Shown here: in pieces, positions 25,477 to 34,504 of the stretch | Layout: every line of letters starts with the position of its first letter | How positions within the stretch are numbered: the stretch's first letter is position 1 | Assembly (NCBI GenBank): GCA_963849365.1 | Contig: CAWKHA010000004.1 | Span: 682,001-746,000 of the forward strand | DNA from: CAVQCJ01 sp963849365 | GTDB lineage: Bacteria > Actinomycetota > Actinomycetes > Prado026 | DNA length: 64,000 nt | Reading direction: 5' to 3' | Position numbers and translations under genes: made by a program | The notes under the pieces: generated by a model | What the model was told of the DNA's origin: nothing | Seen by the model: the letters and a program-made list of their open reading frames with translations, nothing else | The model's database searches: none

Positions 25477-26885
25477 GCCACCGCCCCGGGGTGCTCGGCG
25501 GCCACCGCCTCGACGCGGGCGACGACTGCTTCGACCTGCGCCGACGCGGCGCCGGTGAACCCGGCCGGGTCGGCGACCAGCGCCGCCAGCTCGTCCGCCG
25601 AGAGTCCCAGCCGCGGGTCGGCCGCCAACCGGTCGAAGAGGTCGTTGCGCTCGGCGCCCTCCTCGCGCATCCGGAGCGCCACGGCGACGGCGTGCTCCTT
25701 GATCGCCGCGTGCGCGACCTCCCGGCCCACGCCGTTGCGCACCGCCGCAGCCAGCACCTTGGTCGTCGCGAGGAACGGGAGGTAGCGGTCCAGCTCGCGC
25801 TCGACGACGGCCGGGAACGCGCCGAACTCGTCCAGCACGGTCAGGAACGTCTCGAACAGTCCGTCGGCCGCGAAGAAGGCGCCGGGCAGGGCGACGCGAC
25901 GGACGACAGAGCACGACACGTCACCCTCGTTCCACTGCGCTCCGGCCAGCTCGCCGACCATCGACAGGTAGCCGCGCAGCACGACGGCGAGCCCGTTGAC
26001 CCGCTCGCAGGAGCGCGTGTTCATCTTGTGCGGCATCGCCGACGAGCCGACCTGGCCGGGCGCGAACCCCTCGGTGACCGTCTCGTGGCCGGCCATCAGC
26101 CGGATCGTCGTCGCCAGCGACGACGGTCCGGAAGCGAGCTGGACGAGAGCGGACAGCACGTCGAGGTCGAGGGATCGCGGGTACACCTGCCCGACGCTGG
26201 CCAGCACACGGGTGAAGCCCAGGTGCGATGCGACGCGGCGCTCGAGCTCGGCCAGCCGCGCCGGGTCGCCGGCGAGCAGGTCGAACTGGTCCTGGGCCGT
26301 TCCGACGGGCCCCTTGATGCCGCGCAACGGGTAGCGGTCGAGCAGGTCGGTCAGCCGTTCGTAGGCGACCAGCAGCTCGTCGGCGGCGGACGCGAACCGC
26401 TTGCCCAGCGTGGTCGCCTGGGCCGGGACGTTGTGCGACCGCCCGGCCAGTACCAGGTCGTCGTACTGGACGGCGCGCGCGGCCAGCCGGACGAGCGTCG
26501 CGACGACGCGCTCGCGCAGCAGCAGCAGGCCGTCGCGGATCTGCAGCTGCTCGACGTTCTCGGTCAGGTCGCGCGAGGTCATCCCCCGGTGGACCTGCTC
26601 GTAGCCGGCCAGTGCGCCGAACTCCTCGATCCGCGCCTTGACGTCGTGCCGGGTGACCCGCTCGCGGGCCGCGATCGAGTCCAGGTCGACCTTGTCGACG
26701 ACGGCCTCGTACGCCTCGACCGCCCCGTCGGGGACCGCCACGCCGAGGTCGCGCTGGGCCCGCAGGACGGCGACCCAGAGCTGGCGTTCGAGCACGACCT
26801 TGCGCTCCGGCGACCACAGCGCGGCCATCTGCGGCGAGGCGTACCGGGCGGCGAGGACGTCCGGGACCACCGGCTTGGCTGTCAC
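25452..26885 (-). CDS. purB: Adenylosuccinate lyase
   Basis: 477 residues from a GTG (MTAKPVVPDVLAARYASPQM); an ATG three codons upstream at 26894 is an alternative. Fumarase/aspartase-superfamily lyase: HRGMTSRDLTENVEQLQIRDG, AGRSHNVPAQATTLGKRFAS (catalytic His region), and the signature GQVGSSAMPHKMNTRSCERVNGL near residue 285. It cleaves SAICAR and adenylosuccinate to release fumarate, acting in both IMP and AMP synthesis. The reading frame stays open far upstream, but this is high-GC chance; homology begins here. Confidence 0.95.
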   Translation of the reverse strand: MTAKPVVPDVLAARYASPQMAALWSPERKVVLERQLWVAVLRAQRDLGVAVPDGAVEAYEAVVDKVDLDSIAARERVTRHDVKARIEEFGALAGYEQVHRGMTSRDLTENVEQLQIRDGLLLLRERVVATLVRLAARAVQYDDLVLAGRSHNVPAQATTLGKRFASAADELLVAYERLTDLLDRYPLRGIKGPVGTAQDQFDLLAGDPARLAELERRVASHLGFTRVLASVGQVYPRSLDLDVLSALVQLASGPSSLATTIRLMAGHETVTEGFAPGQVGSSAMPHKMNTRSCERVNGLAVVLRGYLSMVGELAGAQWNEGDVSCSVVRRVALPGAFFAADGLFETFLTVLDEFGAFPAVVERELDRYLPFLATTKVLAAAVRNGVGREVAHAAIKEHAVAVALRMREEGAERNDLFDRLAADPRLGLSADELAALVADPAGFTGAASAQVEAVVARVEAVAAEHPGAVAYSPAPIL

Positions 26886-26914
26886 GCCACCCATTCTCGC
26901 GTACGGCGCGCTGG

Positions 26915-29900
26915 TCAGCGGACGGCGTAGGCGTCGGTGATCGTCTCGGTGACGCTGCGCCCGGAGGTGTCGACGGCGCCGACCCGCAGCGAGGCCGAGC
27001 CACCCGGCTCGTTCCGGACCGACACGTCGCACTGCGTCACCAACCCGGCCGAGCCCGCCACCTTGCCGGCGGCGCAGCCGTGCACGCCGGCCGGGCGCCA
27101 CGTCGCGCCGCCGTCCCAGGAGATCTCGACCGTCGGCGCCGTCACCGGCACTGCGGTGACGCCCATCGGCATCGAGAGCCTCAGACCGAAGGCGTACGGA
27201 CCCGGGGCCGCGTCGTTCATCGGCGACAGGGACAGCTCGAGCCCGACGTTCATCAGCGGGAAGACCTGGTGGTCGGTCTTCGGCGTCTGCGAGAAGAACC
27301 CCCACACCGTGCGCACACTGGTCGAGCGCTTCCAGAACGGGTTGGCGCGGGTGAACTGCACGTCCAGCTGGTACGCGCTGCGCCCGGGCACCATGTCGAT
27401 CCAGCCCAGGTACAGCGGGTCGGGACCCTCGGCGAGGACCGTGCCGCCGGCCGCCGAGAACTTCGCGTAGTACTCGCCGTCGTACAGCCAGGCGCCCTGG
27501 TGCCCTGCTGCATCGACCAGCGGCGCCGCGTACGCGTTCCCGACGTCGCCCTGGCGGTTCGGGTTGACCGCCCAGCCGAACGCGTGGGACACCAGCGCAG
27601 ACGCCCCCGAGCCCAGCGGCCCGCCGAACCAGGTGTCCGCCGTGGTGGTGCCGCCCTCGACCGGCGCGGGCGGTGCGTAGAGCACGGCGTAGGCGCCGCC
27701 CTGGGAGGACGTCACGGTGACGTCCCGCTCCCAGTTCGGCCCCGGCGTCACGTAGTGCGTGACCACGGACGGCACCGGCACGACCCGGGTCAGGCCGTAG
27801 ATGCCCCAGCCGAGGTCCGGCCACATTCCGGTCATGTTCTCGTAGAGAGCGAGCCCGTCGGACGCGGTCGTGCCGCCCATGGACCGGTAGCTCTCCACGA
27901 GCGTGGCCACGTGCCTGCCCGTGCCGTCCAGCGTCGCGCCGGCGGGGACCCGGTCCGGCCAGTGCGCGGCGAGGTCGTAGATGTACGCGGGACCGGGCTT
28001 GGCGATCAGCGACGCCGCGTGCCCGGCGCTGCGCAGCAGCCGCGCCGCGTCCAGCGGCCGGGCGCGGAACGACGGCAGCGGGGGAGTGCCGGTGATCGTC
28101 CCCGCGCAGGAGAAGCCGTGAGCGGGGTACGCGACCATCGCGGCGGCTCCAGCCGCGGCGAGCGCGTGGGCGGCTGCGGTCATGTCGGCGCAGCTGCCGG
28201 CGACGACGGCGAGCCGCCCGCGCACCGACCCGGTGCGCAGCGCGGACACCGACCCCGCGTCGACCACCCGGAACGAGCCCGCGACCGCCGGGACCGGGGT
28301 GACCCAGGCCGACTGGCCGACGTCGGTCACGGGGCGCAGCCCGATGGGATCCGCACCCACGGCCCCGCTCAGGGTGAGCAGACCCTCCGGGGCCGAGAGC
28401 TGCATGTTCAGGACGGTGGTGACGGTCCCGCCCGCCGGGTTCGTCATCGGCCTCGCGTACAGGCGGTCGACGCTGCCGGCGAGGGCTGCACCGACCGACC
28501 CGGCCCGGCCGATCCAGTTGACGTTCATGATCTCGCCGTCGTTCACGACCGTCTTGTCGGTCCGGTAGCCGAAGAGCCGGGTGGAGCCCTCGTCGAGCAC
28601 GACCGTCGTGTTCTTGCTGACCTTCGTGAGCGGCTTGAGGTCGAGGACGCCCTCCTGCGAGTCGTCCTTCGCGGTCCCGAACGACACGACGTTCGTGCCG
28701 TAGCGCCCCGGTGCCACCCGGAACGTCACCTGCTGCGTCCCGGCAGCAGCGTCCAGCGTGCGCTGGGTGTACGAGAAGTCGTCCAGCCCGGCCAGCGCCA
28801 CGATGTGCGACGCGGACTGCGTTCCGGGCCGCGGCTTGACGACCACCGTGATGTCGTACCGCTCGTCCTCGAGGACGTAGCCGAACGCGGTACGGACGGT
28901 CGCGCCGCCACCGGTCGGGGTCGCGGTCACGACGCCGGAGTACGCGCCCGGGCCCGCGGCGGTCGGATCGACGGTGACGGCCACGGACGCCCGGCCGCCC
29001 GCCGGGACGGTGACGTGGTCCGCCGACAGGCTCACCCCGGGCGGCGGGGCCGCGACGCCGTCCTGCGAGCCCTCGGTCAGCGCGTAGGTGACGGCGGCGC
29101 CGCCCAGGTTCGTGTACGTGAGGGTGCGCGAGCTCGGGGCGAGGTCCGTGTGCGGCCAGGCGAAGAAGCCGAGGTTCAGTGTCGGGTCGGCGACGACGCT
29201 CTGGCCGACGGCCCGCAGCGCGTCCACCCGCCCGGTGCCCGCGTCGTACGCGCCCGCGCCGGCGACCGGGACCGCGCTGCCGACGATCGCGGCCTTGAGC
29301 CGTTCGCCGTCCCAGTCCGGGTGCTCCTGCTTGAGGATGGCCGCCAGGCCGGCCACGTGCGGCGTCGCCATCGAGGTGCCGCTCAACGACGTGTAGTACT
29401 GGTCGACCGGGTCGCCGAGCGACGTGCCGGCGGCCCGCGCGGCGACGATGCCGACGCCCGGCGCGACGACTTCGGGCTTGACCGTGCCGTCCAGGCGCGG
29501 TCCCCGGCTGGAGAAGGAGGCCATCGTGTCGGTGCCGTCGACCGCTCCGACGGTGAGGGCGGCGGCGGCCGCGCCCGGGGACGTCACGGTGGTCGGGCTG
29601 CTGCCGTTGTTGCCGGCCGCGATCACGAACAGGGTGGAGGACGTCGCCGAGAGCTCGTCGACCGCCCGCTCCAGCGGGTCGCTTCCGTCCCCGGTGTCCC
29701 CGCCCAGGCTCATGCTCACGATGTCCGCGTGCTGGGCGACCGCCCACTCCATGCCGGCCAGGACCTGGGAGTCCGCGCCGCTGCCGTCCCTGCCCAGCAC
29801 CTTGCCCACGATGAGCTCGGCGCCGGGGGAGACGCCCTTGTGCGCGCCGGCGGACGCCGCGCCGCTGCCGACGATGGTGCCCGCGACGTGGGTCCCGTGC

Positions 29901-30709
29901 CCGTTGCCGTCGGCGACGTCGGCCTCCGGGGTGAAGTTCGCGCTCGCCCCGACCTTGCCCGCGAGGTCGGGGTGGGTCGCGTCGTAGCCGGTGTCGAGCA
30001 CGGCGACCTTCACGTCGGTGCCGTCGTAGCCGGCCGCCCACGCCTGGGGGGCATGGATCTGCTGCAACGGGTCGACGCCGTCCGTCGCCTTCACCGTGCC
30101 GTCGAGGTCCACGCGGACGGCCCCGCCGGCCAGCTCCGTGGGGGCGCCGCCGGAGTCGGGGCTCGTGGTCAACGATGCCCAGACCTGGTGCGCGTGCTTC
30201 TTGTCGGCTGCGAACGCCGCGTCGCCGAGCAGCCTGATCAGGTGCGTGCGGCGGGCGGAGCGGACCGAGGCGGCGGCTGCACGACCGGCCCCGGCAGCGC
30301 CGCGGCCGTAGTCGACGATGATCGGCAGGGTCGTCCGGGTGGCGTCGTCGTACCCGTCGGCGATGAGCCGCCCGACGTCGAACAGGTCGGGGTTCAGCCG
30401 CTGCGTCGCGAGCAGCCGGACAGCCGCGCGCGGCACGACGTACAGGTGCTTGCCGACCTGCGTGACCGCGGCCTGCGGGATGGTCCCGTCCGGTCCGGGC
30501 GGCAGGCTCGCCGAACGCTTCCCGTCCGGCTGGGTGAGCACGCGCACCACGTCACCGGTGACCAGCGTGACGGTCTTCGCGGTCGGGACGGCGGGTCCGT
30601 GCGCTGTAGACGCGCGGTGCCCCTTGGCGGCGGCCGAGGCCGGTGCGACCGCACCGGCGACCAGAACGGTCGCGATGCCGAGAGTGACCAACGGGGCGGT
30701 GCGGCGCAT
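26915..30709 (-). CDS. Secreted subtilisin-like serine protease (S8 family), multidomain
   Basis: 1264 residues from an ATG with GAGAGG upstream and a clear signal peptide (MRRTAPLVTLGIATVLVAGA, cleavage near ASA|AAK). A propeptide precedes the catalytic domain: Asp near 236 (VAVLDTGYDATHPDL), His near 272 (GNGHGTHVAGTI) and Ser near 442 (LSGTSMATPHVAG), with oxyanion Asn in IAAGNNGS. A PA-like insert/domain (LAVVAGSCADMTAAAHALAAAG) and beta-rich C-terminal domains follow. It is an extracellular protease, probably self-processed. It is divergent from a small I78-type inhibitor gene. Confidence 0.93.
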   Translation of the reverse strand: MRRTAPLVTLGIATVLVAGAVAPASAAAKGHRASTAHGPAVPTAKTVTLVTGDVVRVLTQPDGKRSASLPPGPDGTIPQAAVTQVGKHLYVVPRAAVRLLATQRLNPDLFDVGRLIADGYDDATRTTLPIIVDYGRGAAGAGRAAAASVRSARRTHLIRLLGDAAFAADKKHAHQVWASLTTSPDSGGAPTELAGGAVRVDLDGTVKATDGVDPLQQIHAPQAWAAGYDGTDVKVAVLDTGYDATHPDLAGKVGASANFTPEADVADGNGHGTHVAGTIVGSGAASAGAHKGVSPGAELIVGKVLGRDGSGADSQVLAGMEWAVAQHADIVSMSLGGDTGDGSDPLERAVDELSATSSTLFVIAAGNNGSSPTTVTSPGAAAAALTVGAVDGTDTMASFSSRGPRLDGTVKPEVVAPGVGIVAARAAGTSLGDPVDQYYTSLSGTSMATPHVAGLAAILKQEHPDWDGERLKAAIVGSAVPVAGAGAYDAGTGRVDALRAVGQSVVADPTLNLGFFAWPHTDLAPSSRTLTYTNLGGAAVTYALTEGSQDGVAAPPPGVSLSADHVTVPAGGRASVAVTVDPTAAGPGAYSGVVTATPTGGGATVRTAFGYVLEDERYDITVVVKPRPGTQSASHIVALAGLDDFSYTQRTLDAAAGTQQVTFRVAPGRYGTNVVSFGTAKDDSQEGVLDLKPLTKVSKNTTVVLDEGSTRLFGYRTDKTVVNDGEIMNVNWIGRAGSVGAALAGSVDRLYARPMTNPAGGTVTTVLNMQLSAPEGLLTLSGAVGADPIGLRPVTDVGQSAWVTPVPAVAGSFRVVDAGSVSALRTGSVRGRLAVVAGSCADMTAAAHALAAAGAAAMVAYPAHGFSCAGTITGTPPLPSFRARPLDAARLLRSAGHAASLIAKPGPAYIYDLAAHWPDRVPAGATLDGTGRHVATLVESYRSMGGTTASDGLALYENMTGMWPDLGWGIYGLTRVVPVPSVVTHYVTPGPNWERDVTVTSSQGGAYAVLYAPPAPVEGGTTTADTWFGGPLGSGASALVSHAFGWAVNPNRQGDVGNAYAAPLVDAAGHQGAWLYDGEYYAKFSAAGGTVLAEGPDPLYLGWIDMVPGRSAYQLDVQFTRANPFWKRSTSVRTVWGFFSQTPKTDHQVFPLMNVGLELSLSPMNDAAPGPYAFGLRLSMPMGVTAVPVTAPTVEISWDGGATWRPAGVHGCAAGKVAGSAGLVTQCDVSVRNEPGGSASLRVGAVDTSGRSVTETITDAYAVR

Positions 30710-30863
30710 GCGGCGGTCCTCTCGCGATGAGCCGGAGGGTCTCCCCGGCTCCGCCGGCATCCGGGGTGGGACGCGGGCACGCAGACCCTAGGCGAACTGA
30801 GCGGCCGGTCAGGACACGTTCGCGTCACGGATCTCTGAGCGTTTGCTCTGAACGTGTGCGGGT

Positions 30864-30869
30864 TACCGT
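30864..30869 (+). promoter_or_regulatory. -10 box of a leaderless promoter for the I78-like gene
   Basis: TACCGT ends 6 nt before the GTG start codon at 30876, the spacing expected when transcription begins at or next to the start codon. A possible -35 (TTTGCT, 30842-30847) lies 16 nt upstream. Confidence 0.5.
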
Positions 30870-30875
30870 CGTCCT

Positions 30876-31082
30876 GTGACCGACGGACCACTGCCCGGCA
30901 CCGACTGGGTCGCCGCCTACGCGGGGCTCGACCTCGACGATGCGCTGGCCCTCGCGCAGTCGCAGGGACGGACGACCCGGGTGCTGCGGCCGGGCGATGT
31001 GATGACGCTGGACTGGCGTCCGGACCGGGTGAACCTCTACCTCGACGACGACGGCGCGCTGGTCGACGTCCGCGCAGGCTGA
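30876..31082 (+). CDS. Peptidase inhibitor I78-like small protein
   Basis: 68 residues from a GTG: PLPGTDWVAAYAGLDLDDALALAQSQGRTTRVLRPGDVMTLDWRPDRVNLYLDDDGALVDVRAG. The R-VLRPGD-x-x-T-x-D-x-R-x-DRVN-x-x-LD-x-x-G pattern is that of the I78 (elastase/subtilisin inhibitor-like) family. The usual terminal Cys (VRCG) is Ala here, and there is no signal peptide, so it would act in the cytoplasm. Divergent placement from a subtilase 166 bp away suggests protection from the unexported protease, an inference only. Confidence 0.75.
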   Translation: MTDGPLPGTDWVAAYAGLDLDDALALAQSQGRTTRVLRPGDVMTLDWRPDRVNLYLDDDGALVDVRAG

Positions 31083-31104
31083 GGGCTCCTGCCGGGACCC
31101 CGGG

Positions 31105-32364
31105 TCAGGGGACGATGACGTCGCCGGCGACGGCCGCTGCGGCGATGTCCGTGCGGTGGTGGGCGCCGGCTAGCTCGATGAGAGCCGTTGCCGCATAGGC
31201 GCGTTCGCGCGCCTGCTCCAGGTCGGCGCCGGTCCCGACCACCGAGAGCACCCGGCCGCCGTTGCTGACCACCGCGCCGTCGACCGCCTTCGTGCCGGCG
31301 TGCAGGACGTACGCACCCTCGACCGCCGCAGCCGCCTCGAGCCCGCGGATCGGGTCGCCGGTGCGCGGGGACGCCGGGTATCCCTGCGCCGCCACCACCA
31401 CGGTGACGGCGGCGCCGGCGTCGTGGCGCAGCGGTTCGACCTCGCCGAGCCGCCCGGTCGCGGCGGCCCGCAGCAGTCCCGCCAGCGGCGTACGCAGCCG
31501 CGCGAGCACGACCTGGGTCTCCGGGTCGCCGAACCGCGCGTTGAACTCGATGACCCGCGGGCCCTTGGGCGTCAGCGCCAGCCCGGCGTACACGACGCCT
31601 GCGAACGGCGTGCCGCGCCTGGCCATCTCGTCCACCGTGGGCTGGACGACGCGTTCGACGATGTCGTCGGCCAGCCCGAACGGCGCCCACGGCAGCGGCG
31701 AGTAGGCGCCCATGCCGCCGGTGTTCGGCCCGGTGTCGCCGTCCCCCACCCGCTTGAAGTCCTGGGCCGGGTGCAGGGCGAGGACGGACGTCCCGTCGGT
31801 CAGGCACAGCAGCGAGACCTCGGGCCCGTCCAGGAACTCCTCGACCACGACGCGCCCGGAGGCGGCCGCGTGGGCCAGCGCGGCGTCGCGGTCGTCGGTC
31901 ACGACGACACCCTTGCCGCCGGCCAGCCCGTCGTCCTTGACCACGTACGGCGGTCCGAAGGCGTCCAGTGCGGCGACCACCTCGGCGGCCGTGTCGCAGA
32001 CGTGCGCCATCGCCGTCGGCACGCCCGCCTCGGCCATCACATCCTTGGCGAAGGCCTTGCTGCCCTCCAGCCGCGCGGCCTGCGCCGAGGGGCCGAAGCA
32101 GTCGATGCCGCGGCCGCGCACGGCGTCGGCGACCCCGGCGACCAGCGGTGCCTCCGGGCCCACGACGACGAGGTCCGCGCCCCACGCGACCGCCAGCGCA
32201 GCCACGGCCTCGGGGTCGTCCGCCACGATGTCGAGCTGCTCGGCGACGGACGCGGTGCCGGCGTTGCCCGGGGCGCAGGCCAGCGCGACCACGTCCGGGT
32301 CCTGGGCGAGGGACCGGCACAGGGCGTGCTCGCGTGCGCCCGCCCCGAGCACGAGGACTCTCAC
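31105..32364 (-). CDS. purD: Phosphoribosylamine-glycine ligase (GAR synthetase)
   Basis: 419 residues from a GTG. ATP-grasp enzyme with N-terminal MRVLVLGAGAREHALCRSLAQDPDV and GPEAPLVAGVADAVRGRGIDCFGPSAQAARLEGSKAFAKDVM. The ATP-grasp core has VVKDDGLAGGKGVVV, and QDFKRVGDGDTGPNTGGMGAYSP and VIEFNARFGDPETQ are present. It adds glycine to phosphoribosylamine, step 2 of purine synthesis. Full length. It is convergent with the I78-like gene (22 nt apart). Confidence 0.96.
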   Translation of the reverse strand: MRVLVLGAGAREHALCRSLAQDPDVVALACAPGNAGTASVAEQLDIVADDPEAVAALAVAWGADLVVVGPEAPLVAGVADAVRGRGIDCFGPSAQAARLEGSKAFAKDVMAEAGVPTAMAHVCDTAAEVVAALDAFGPPYVVKDDGLAGGKGVVVTDDRDAALAHAAASGRVVVEEFLDGPEVSLLCLTDGTSVLALHPAQDFKRVGDGDTGPNTGGMGAYSPLPWAPFGLADDIVERVVQPTVDEMARRGTPFAGVVYAGLALTPKGPRVIEFNARFGDPETQVVLARLRTPLAGLLRAAATGRLGEVEPLRHDAGAAVTVVVAAQGYPASPRTGDPIRGLEAAAAVEGAYVLHAGTKAVDGAVVSNGGRVLSVVGTGADLEQARERAYAATALIELAGAHHRTDIAAAAVAGDVIVP

Positions 32365-32373
32365 GCGTGCAGG

Positions 32374-32505
32374 CTACCGGCCCGGCCGCGCGCGCGTTCC
32401 GACCACCTGCACCGCCGCGGATACCTTGGCCCAGCGCCGGTCCGAGGTCAGCAGCGCCGTCACACCGTCGACGCCGGCCGTGATCCGGCCGGGTTCGCGA
32501 CGTCT
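32374..32505 (-). pseudogene. Possible 3' remnant of a PIN-domain (VapC-like) toxin gene
   Basis: In the minus frame ending at 32374, about 30 codons read GVTALLTSDRRWAKVSAAVQVVGTRARPGR before a stop. The LLTSDRRWAKV pattern resembles the last active-site strand of PIN-domain toxins. No start codon or upstream PIN residues are recognisable; the similarity disappears near 32505, where a CGCTTCACCTCG motif (minus strand) lies that recurs at 3013 and 6390. This is too short for a firm call and could be chance. Confidence 0.25.
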
Positions 32506-32532
32506 CACGAGGTGAAGCGGGAAGGTGGGGGG

Positions 32533-33501
32533 GTGCTGCCCGAGCTGATCCGGCCCATGCTGGCCACCGCGGGCGAGCTGCCGCGCCCGGCCGAGGAAGC
32601 GCGCTGGGCGTACGAGATGAAGTGGGACGGCGTCCGGGCCGTCACCTACGCGGAGCCCGGCCGGGTCCGCGTCCTGACCCGCAACGACCGCGAGGTCGCG
32701 CGCACGTACCCCGAGCTCGGCCGCGCCGCCGACCTGCTCGGCGGGACCCCCGCGGTCCTGGACGGCGAGATCGTGGCGCTGGACAAGGGCGGACGGCCTG
32801 ACTTCGGCCTGCTCCAGCAACGCATGCACGTCGTCGACCCGGCCCAGATCCGCACCCTGGTGGAGCGGGTCCCGGTGGCGTACCTCGTGTTCGACCTCCT
32901 GCACCTGGCCGGTCGCGACCTGCTCGACCTGCCCTACATGGCCCGGCGCGAGCTGCTCGAACAGCTGGACCTGGACGGCGACGGGTTCGCGGTGCCGCCG
33001 GCCTTCGCCGGGGACGCGCACGCAGCGCTCGCGACCAGCCTGGAGCGCGGGCTGGAGGGCGTGGTCGCCAAACGGCGCGACTCCCGCTACGAGCCGGGGC
33101 GGCGCTCGCGCCACTGGCTGAAGGTCAAGCACGTGCGCATGCAGGAGGTGGTCGTCGGCGGCTGGCGGCCGGGCGCCGGCCGGCGCGAGGGCACCATCGG
33201 GTCGCTCCTGGTCGGCGTGCCGGGGCCCGACGGTCTCGCGTACGTGGGGCACGTCGGCACCGGATTCAGCGACGCGGTGCTCGACGCGCTCGACGGGATG
33301 CTGCGACCGCTGCGGCAGCCGGCGTCACCGTTCGCGACCGAGGTTCCGCGGGCCGATGCGCGGGACGCGGTGTGGGTCGAGCCGCGGCTCGTCGGCGAGG
33401 TGGCCTACGGCGAGTGGACGAGGGACGGCCGGCTGCGGCACCCGACCTGGCGCGGACTGCGGCCGGACAAGTCCCCCGCCGACGTCGTGCGCGAAAGCTA
33501 G
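32533..33501 (+). CDS. ATP-dependent DNA ligase (LigC/LigD ligase-domain type)
   Basis: 322 residues from a GTG (MLPELIRPMLATAGELPRP). The nucleotidyltransferase motif I is YEMKWDGVRAVTY with the AMP-accepting Lys near residue 35. DGEIVALDKGGRPDFGLLQQR (motif III), VFDLLHLAGRDLLDLPY, LEGVVAKRRDSRYEPGRRSRHWLKVK (motifs IV-V) and a C-terminal OB-fold (YGEWTRDGRLRHPTWRGLRPDK) follow. No polymerase or nuclease domain is attached, so it is a stand-alone ligase, probably for repair or Ku-linked end joining; no ku gene is in the window. The frame is open upstream, but homology starts here. Confidence 0.92.
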   Translation: MLPELIRPMLATAGELPRPAEEARWAYEMKWDGVRAVTYAEPGRVRVLTRNDREVARTYPELGRAADLLGGTPAVLDGEIVALDKGGRPDFGLLQQRMHVVDPAQIRTLVERVPVAYLVFDLLHLAGRDLLDLPYMARRELLEQLDLDGDGFAVPPAFAGDAHAALATSLERGLEGVVAKRRDSRYEPGRRSRHWLKVKHVRMQEVVVGGWRPGAGRREGTIGSLLVGVPGPDGLAYVGHVGTGFSDAVLDALDGMLRPLRQPASPFATEVPRADARDAVWVEPRLVGEVAYGEWTRDGRLRHPTWRGLRPDKSPADVVRES

Positions 33502-33510
33502 GCCTTACAG

Positions 33511-34302
33511 CTAGGCCTTGGAGCTGGCGGAGGGCGAGGCCGTCCGAGGCTGGGTGTTCCGTTCCAGCGCCGCCTGCGCGACCACGGTGACCAGCGCCGC
33601 CTGCGGAGGGCCGGACGACGCGTCCGCGGGCACGACCGCCACCTCGAGGACGGCGGTGCCGACCTGGAACAGCACCAGCCCGGTGCGCATCCGGTTCTGG
33701 ACCAGCCACCAGGACTGCGCGCCGACGTAGCCGGCCGACAGCGACGCGGGGACGATCTCGTTGTCGGCGTCGCGCACCGACAGCCCGGTCTGGCCGCTGT
33801 CGCAGGTCAGCATCCGCAGCCGTACGTGGTCGAACGCGACGATCGCCTTGGCGGCCGAGCCGTACTGCCGCACCTGCTCGACGACGTCGAAGCCGGGGCC
33901 GCGCATCAGCAGCACCTTGGAGCTGCCGACCACCGGCGCCGCCGCGTCCAGCGCGGGCGGGCAGAGCTCGGACACCGGGCGGACCGGGTCCACGGTGTCC
34001 AGCCGCCACGCCGACCCGAGGTCGGGCGGGCAGAGCAGGTGGCTGTCGGGGGCCGAGGTGAGGGCCGACGGACAGCCCTGCGCGTCCGTGGGCACGCCCG
34101 TCGTGGCCGTGGCCGAGGCGGAGGGGGTGCCGGCCGGGGCCGACCCGAGTCCCGAGGGGGACCGGGTCGCGCTGGGTACGGCCGCGGACACCCCCCGGTC
34201 GGTGGGGTAGAGGGCCAGCGTGACGGCGACGACGGCGACCGTCCCGGCGGCGACGGCCGCGACCAGCCAGACGAGTACCCAGGGTCTGCGGTCACCGGCC
34301 AT
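33511..34302 (-). CDS. Single-pass exported protein with Ser/Thr/Pro linker, unknown function
   Basis: 263 residues. A signal-anchor (VLVWLVAAVAAGTVAVVAVTLAL, about residues 9-31) is followed by a Ser/Ala/Thr/Pro-rich linker to about residue 75. A globular domain with paired cysteines (GCPSAL, LLCPPDL, ELCPPAL, LTCDSG) follows, and a segment GFDVVEQVRQYGSAAKAIVAFDHVRLRMLTC. The layout resembles extracytoplasmic sensor-like domains of actinobacteria (PknH-sensor type), but I do not recognise it with certainty. It is convergent with the DNA ligase. Confidence 0.65.
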   Translation of the reverse strand: MAGDRRPWVLVWLVAAVAAGTVAVVAVTLALYPTDRGVSAAVPSATRSPSGLGSAPAGTPSASATATTGVPTDAQGCPSALTSAPDSHLLCPPDLGSAWRLDTVDPVRPVSELCPPALDAAAPVVGSSKVLLMRGPGFDVVEQVRQYGSAAKAIVAFDHVRLRMLTCDSGQTGLSVRDADNEIVPASLSAGYVGAQSWWLVQNRMRTGLVLFQVGTAVLEVAVVPADASSGPPQAALVTVVAQAALERNTQPRTASPSASSKA

Positions 34303-34449
34303 GCCTCCTGATCGACGCCCGGCCAGGGTCTCTTGACCCGGCGTCCGGACCGGCTACTGCGCTCAGGCGTACGGGTGCCGGCGGCGCAGGTGTGCGAGCG
34401 CGGCGGGGTCGGCGACCGCGACGCCGGGCCGCCCCTCGTCCCGAGCGCC

Positions 34450-34504
34450 GATCATGAGAGATGCACACGTTCTTGCCACGAAACCGCACACATGTCTCAT
34501 GATC
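34450..34504. terminator. Hairpin overlapping the amidohydrolase stop codon
   Basis: Arms GATCATGAGA (34450-34459) and TCTCATGATC (34495-34504) are 10 bp perfect, with 3 more pairs after one mismatch. The right arm contains most of the amidohydrolase stop codon. The site is well placed as that gene's terminator and is less GC-rich than its surroundings. Confidence 0.55.

Noticed and set aside
26915..30041. Minus-strand open frame running continuously from the purB frame through the protease region
   Set aside because: purB homology ends at its start near 26885; the upstream part is Arg/Gly/Ala-rich composition expected from a high-GC shadow of the subtilase gene in another frame.
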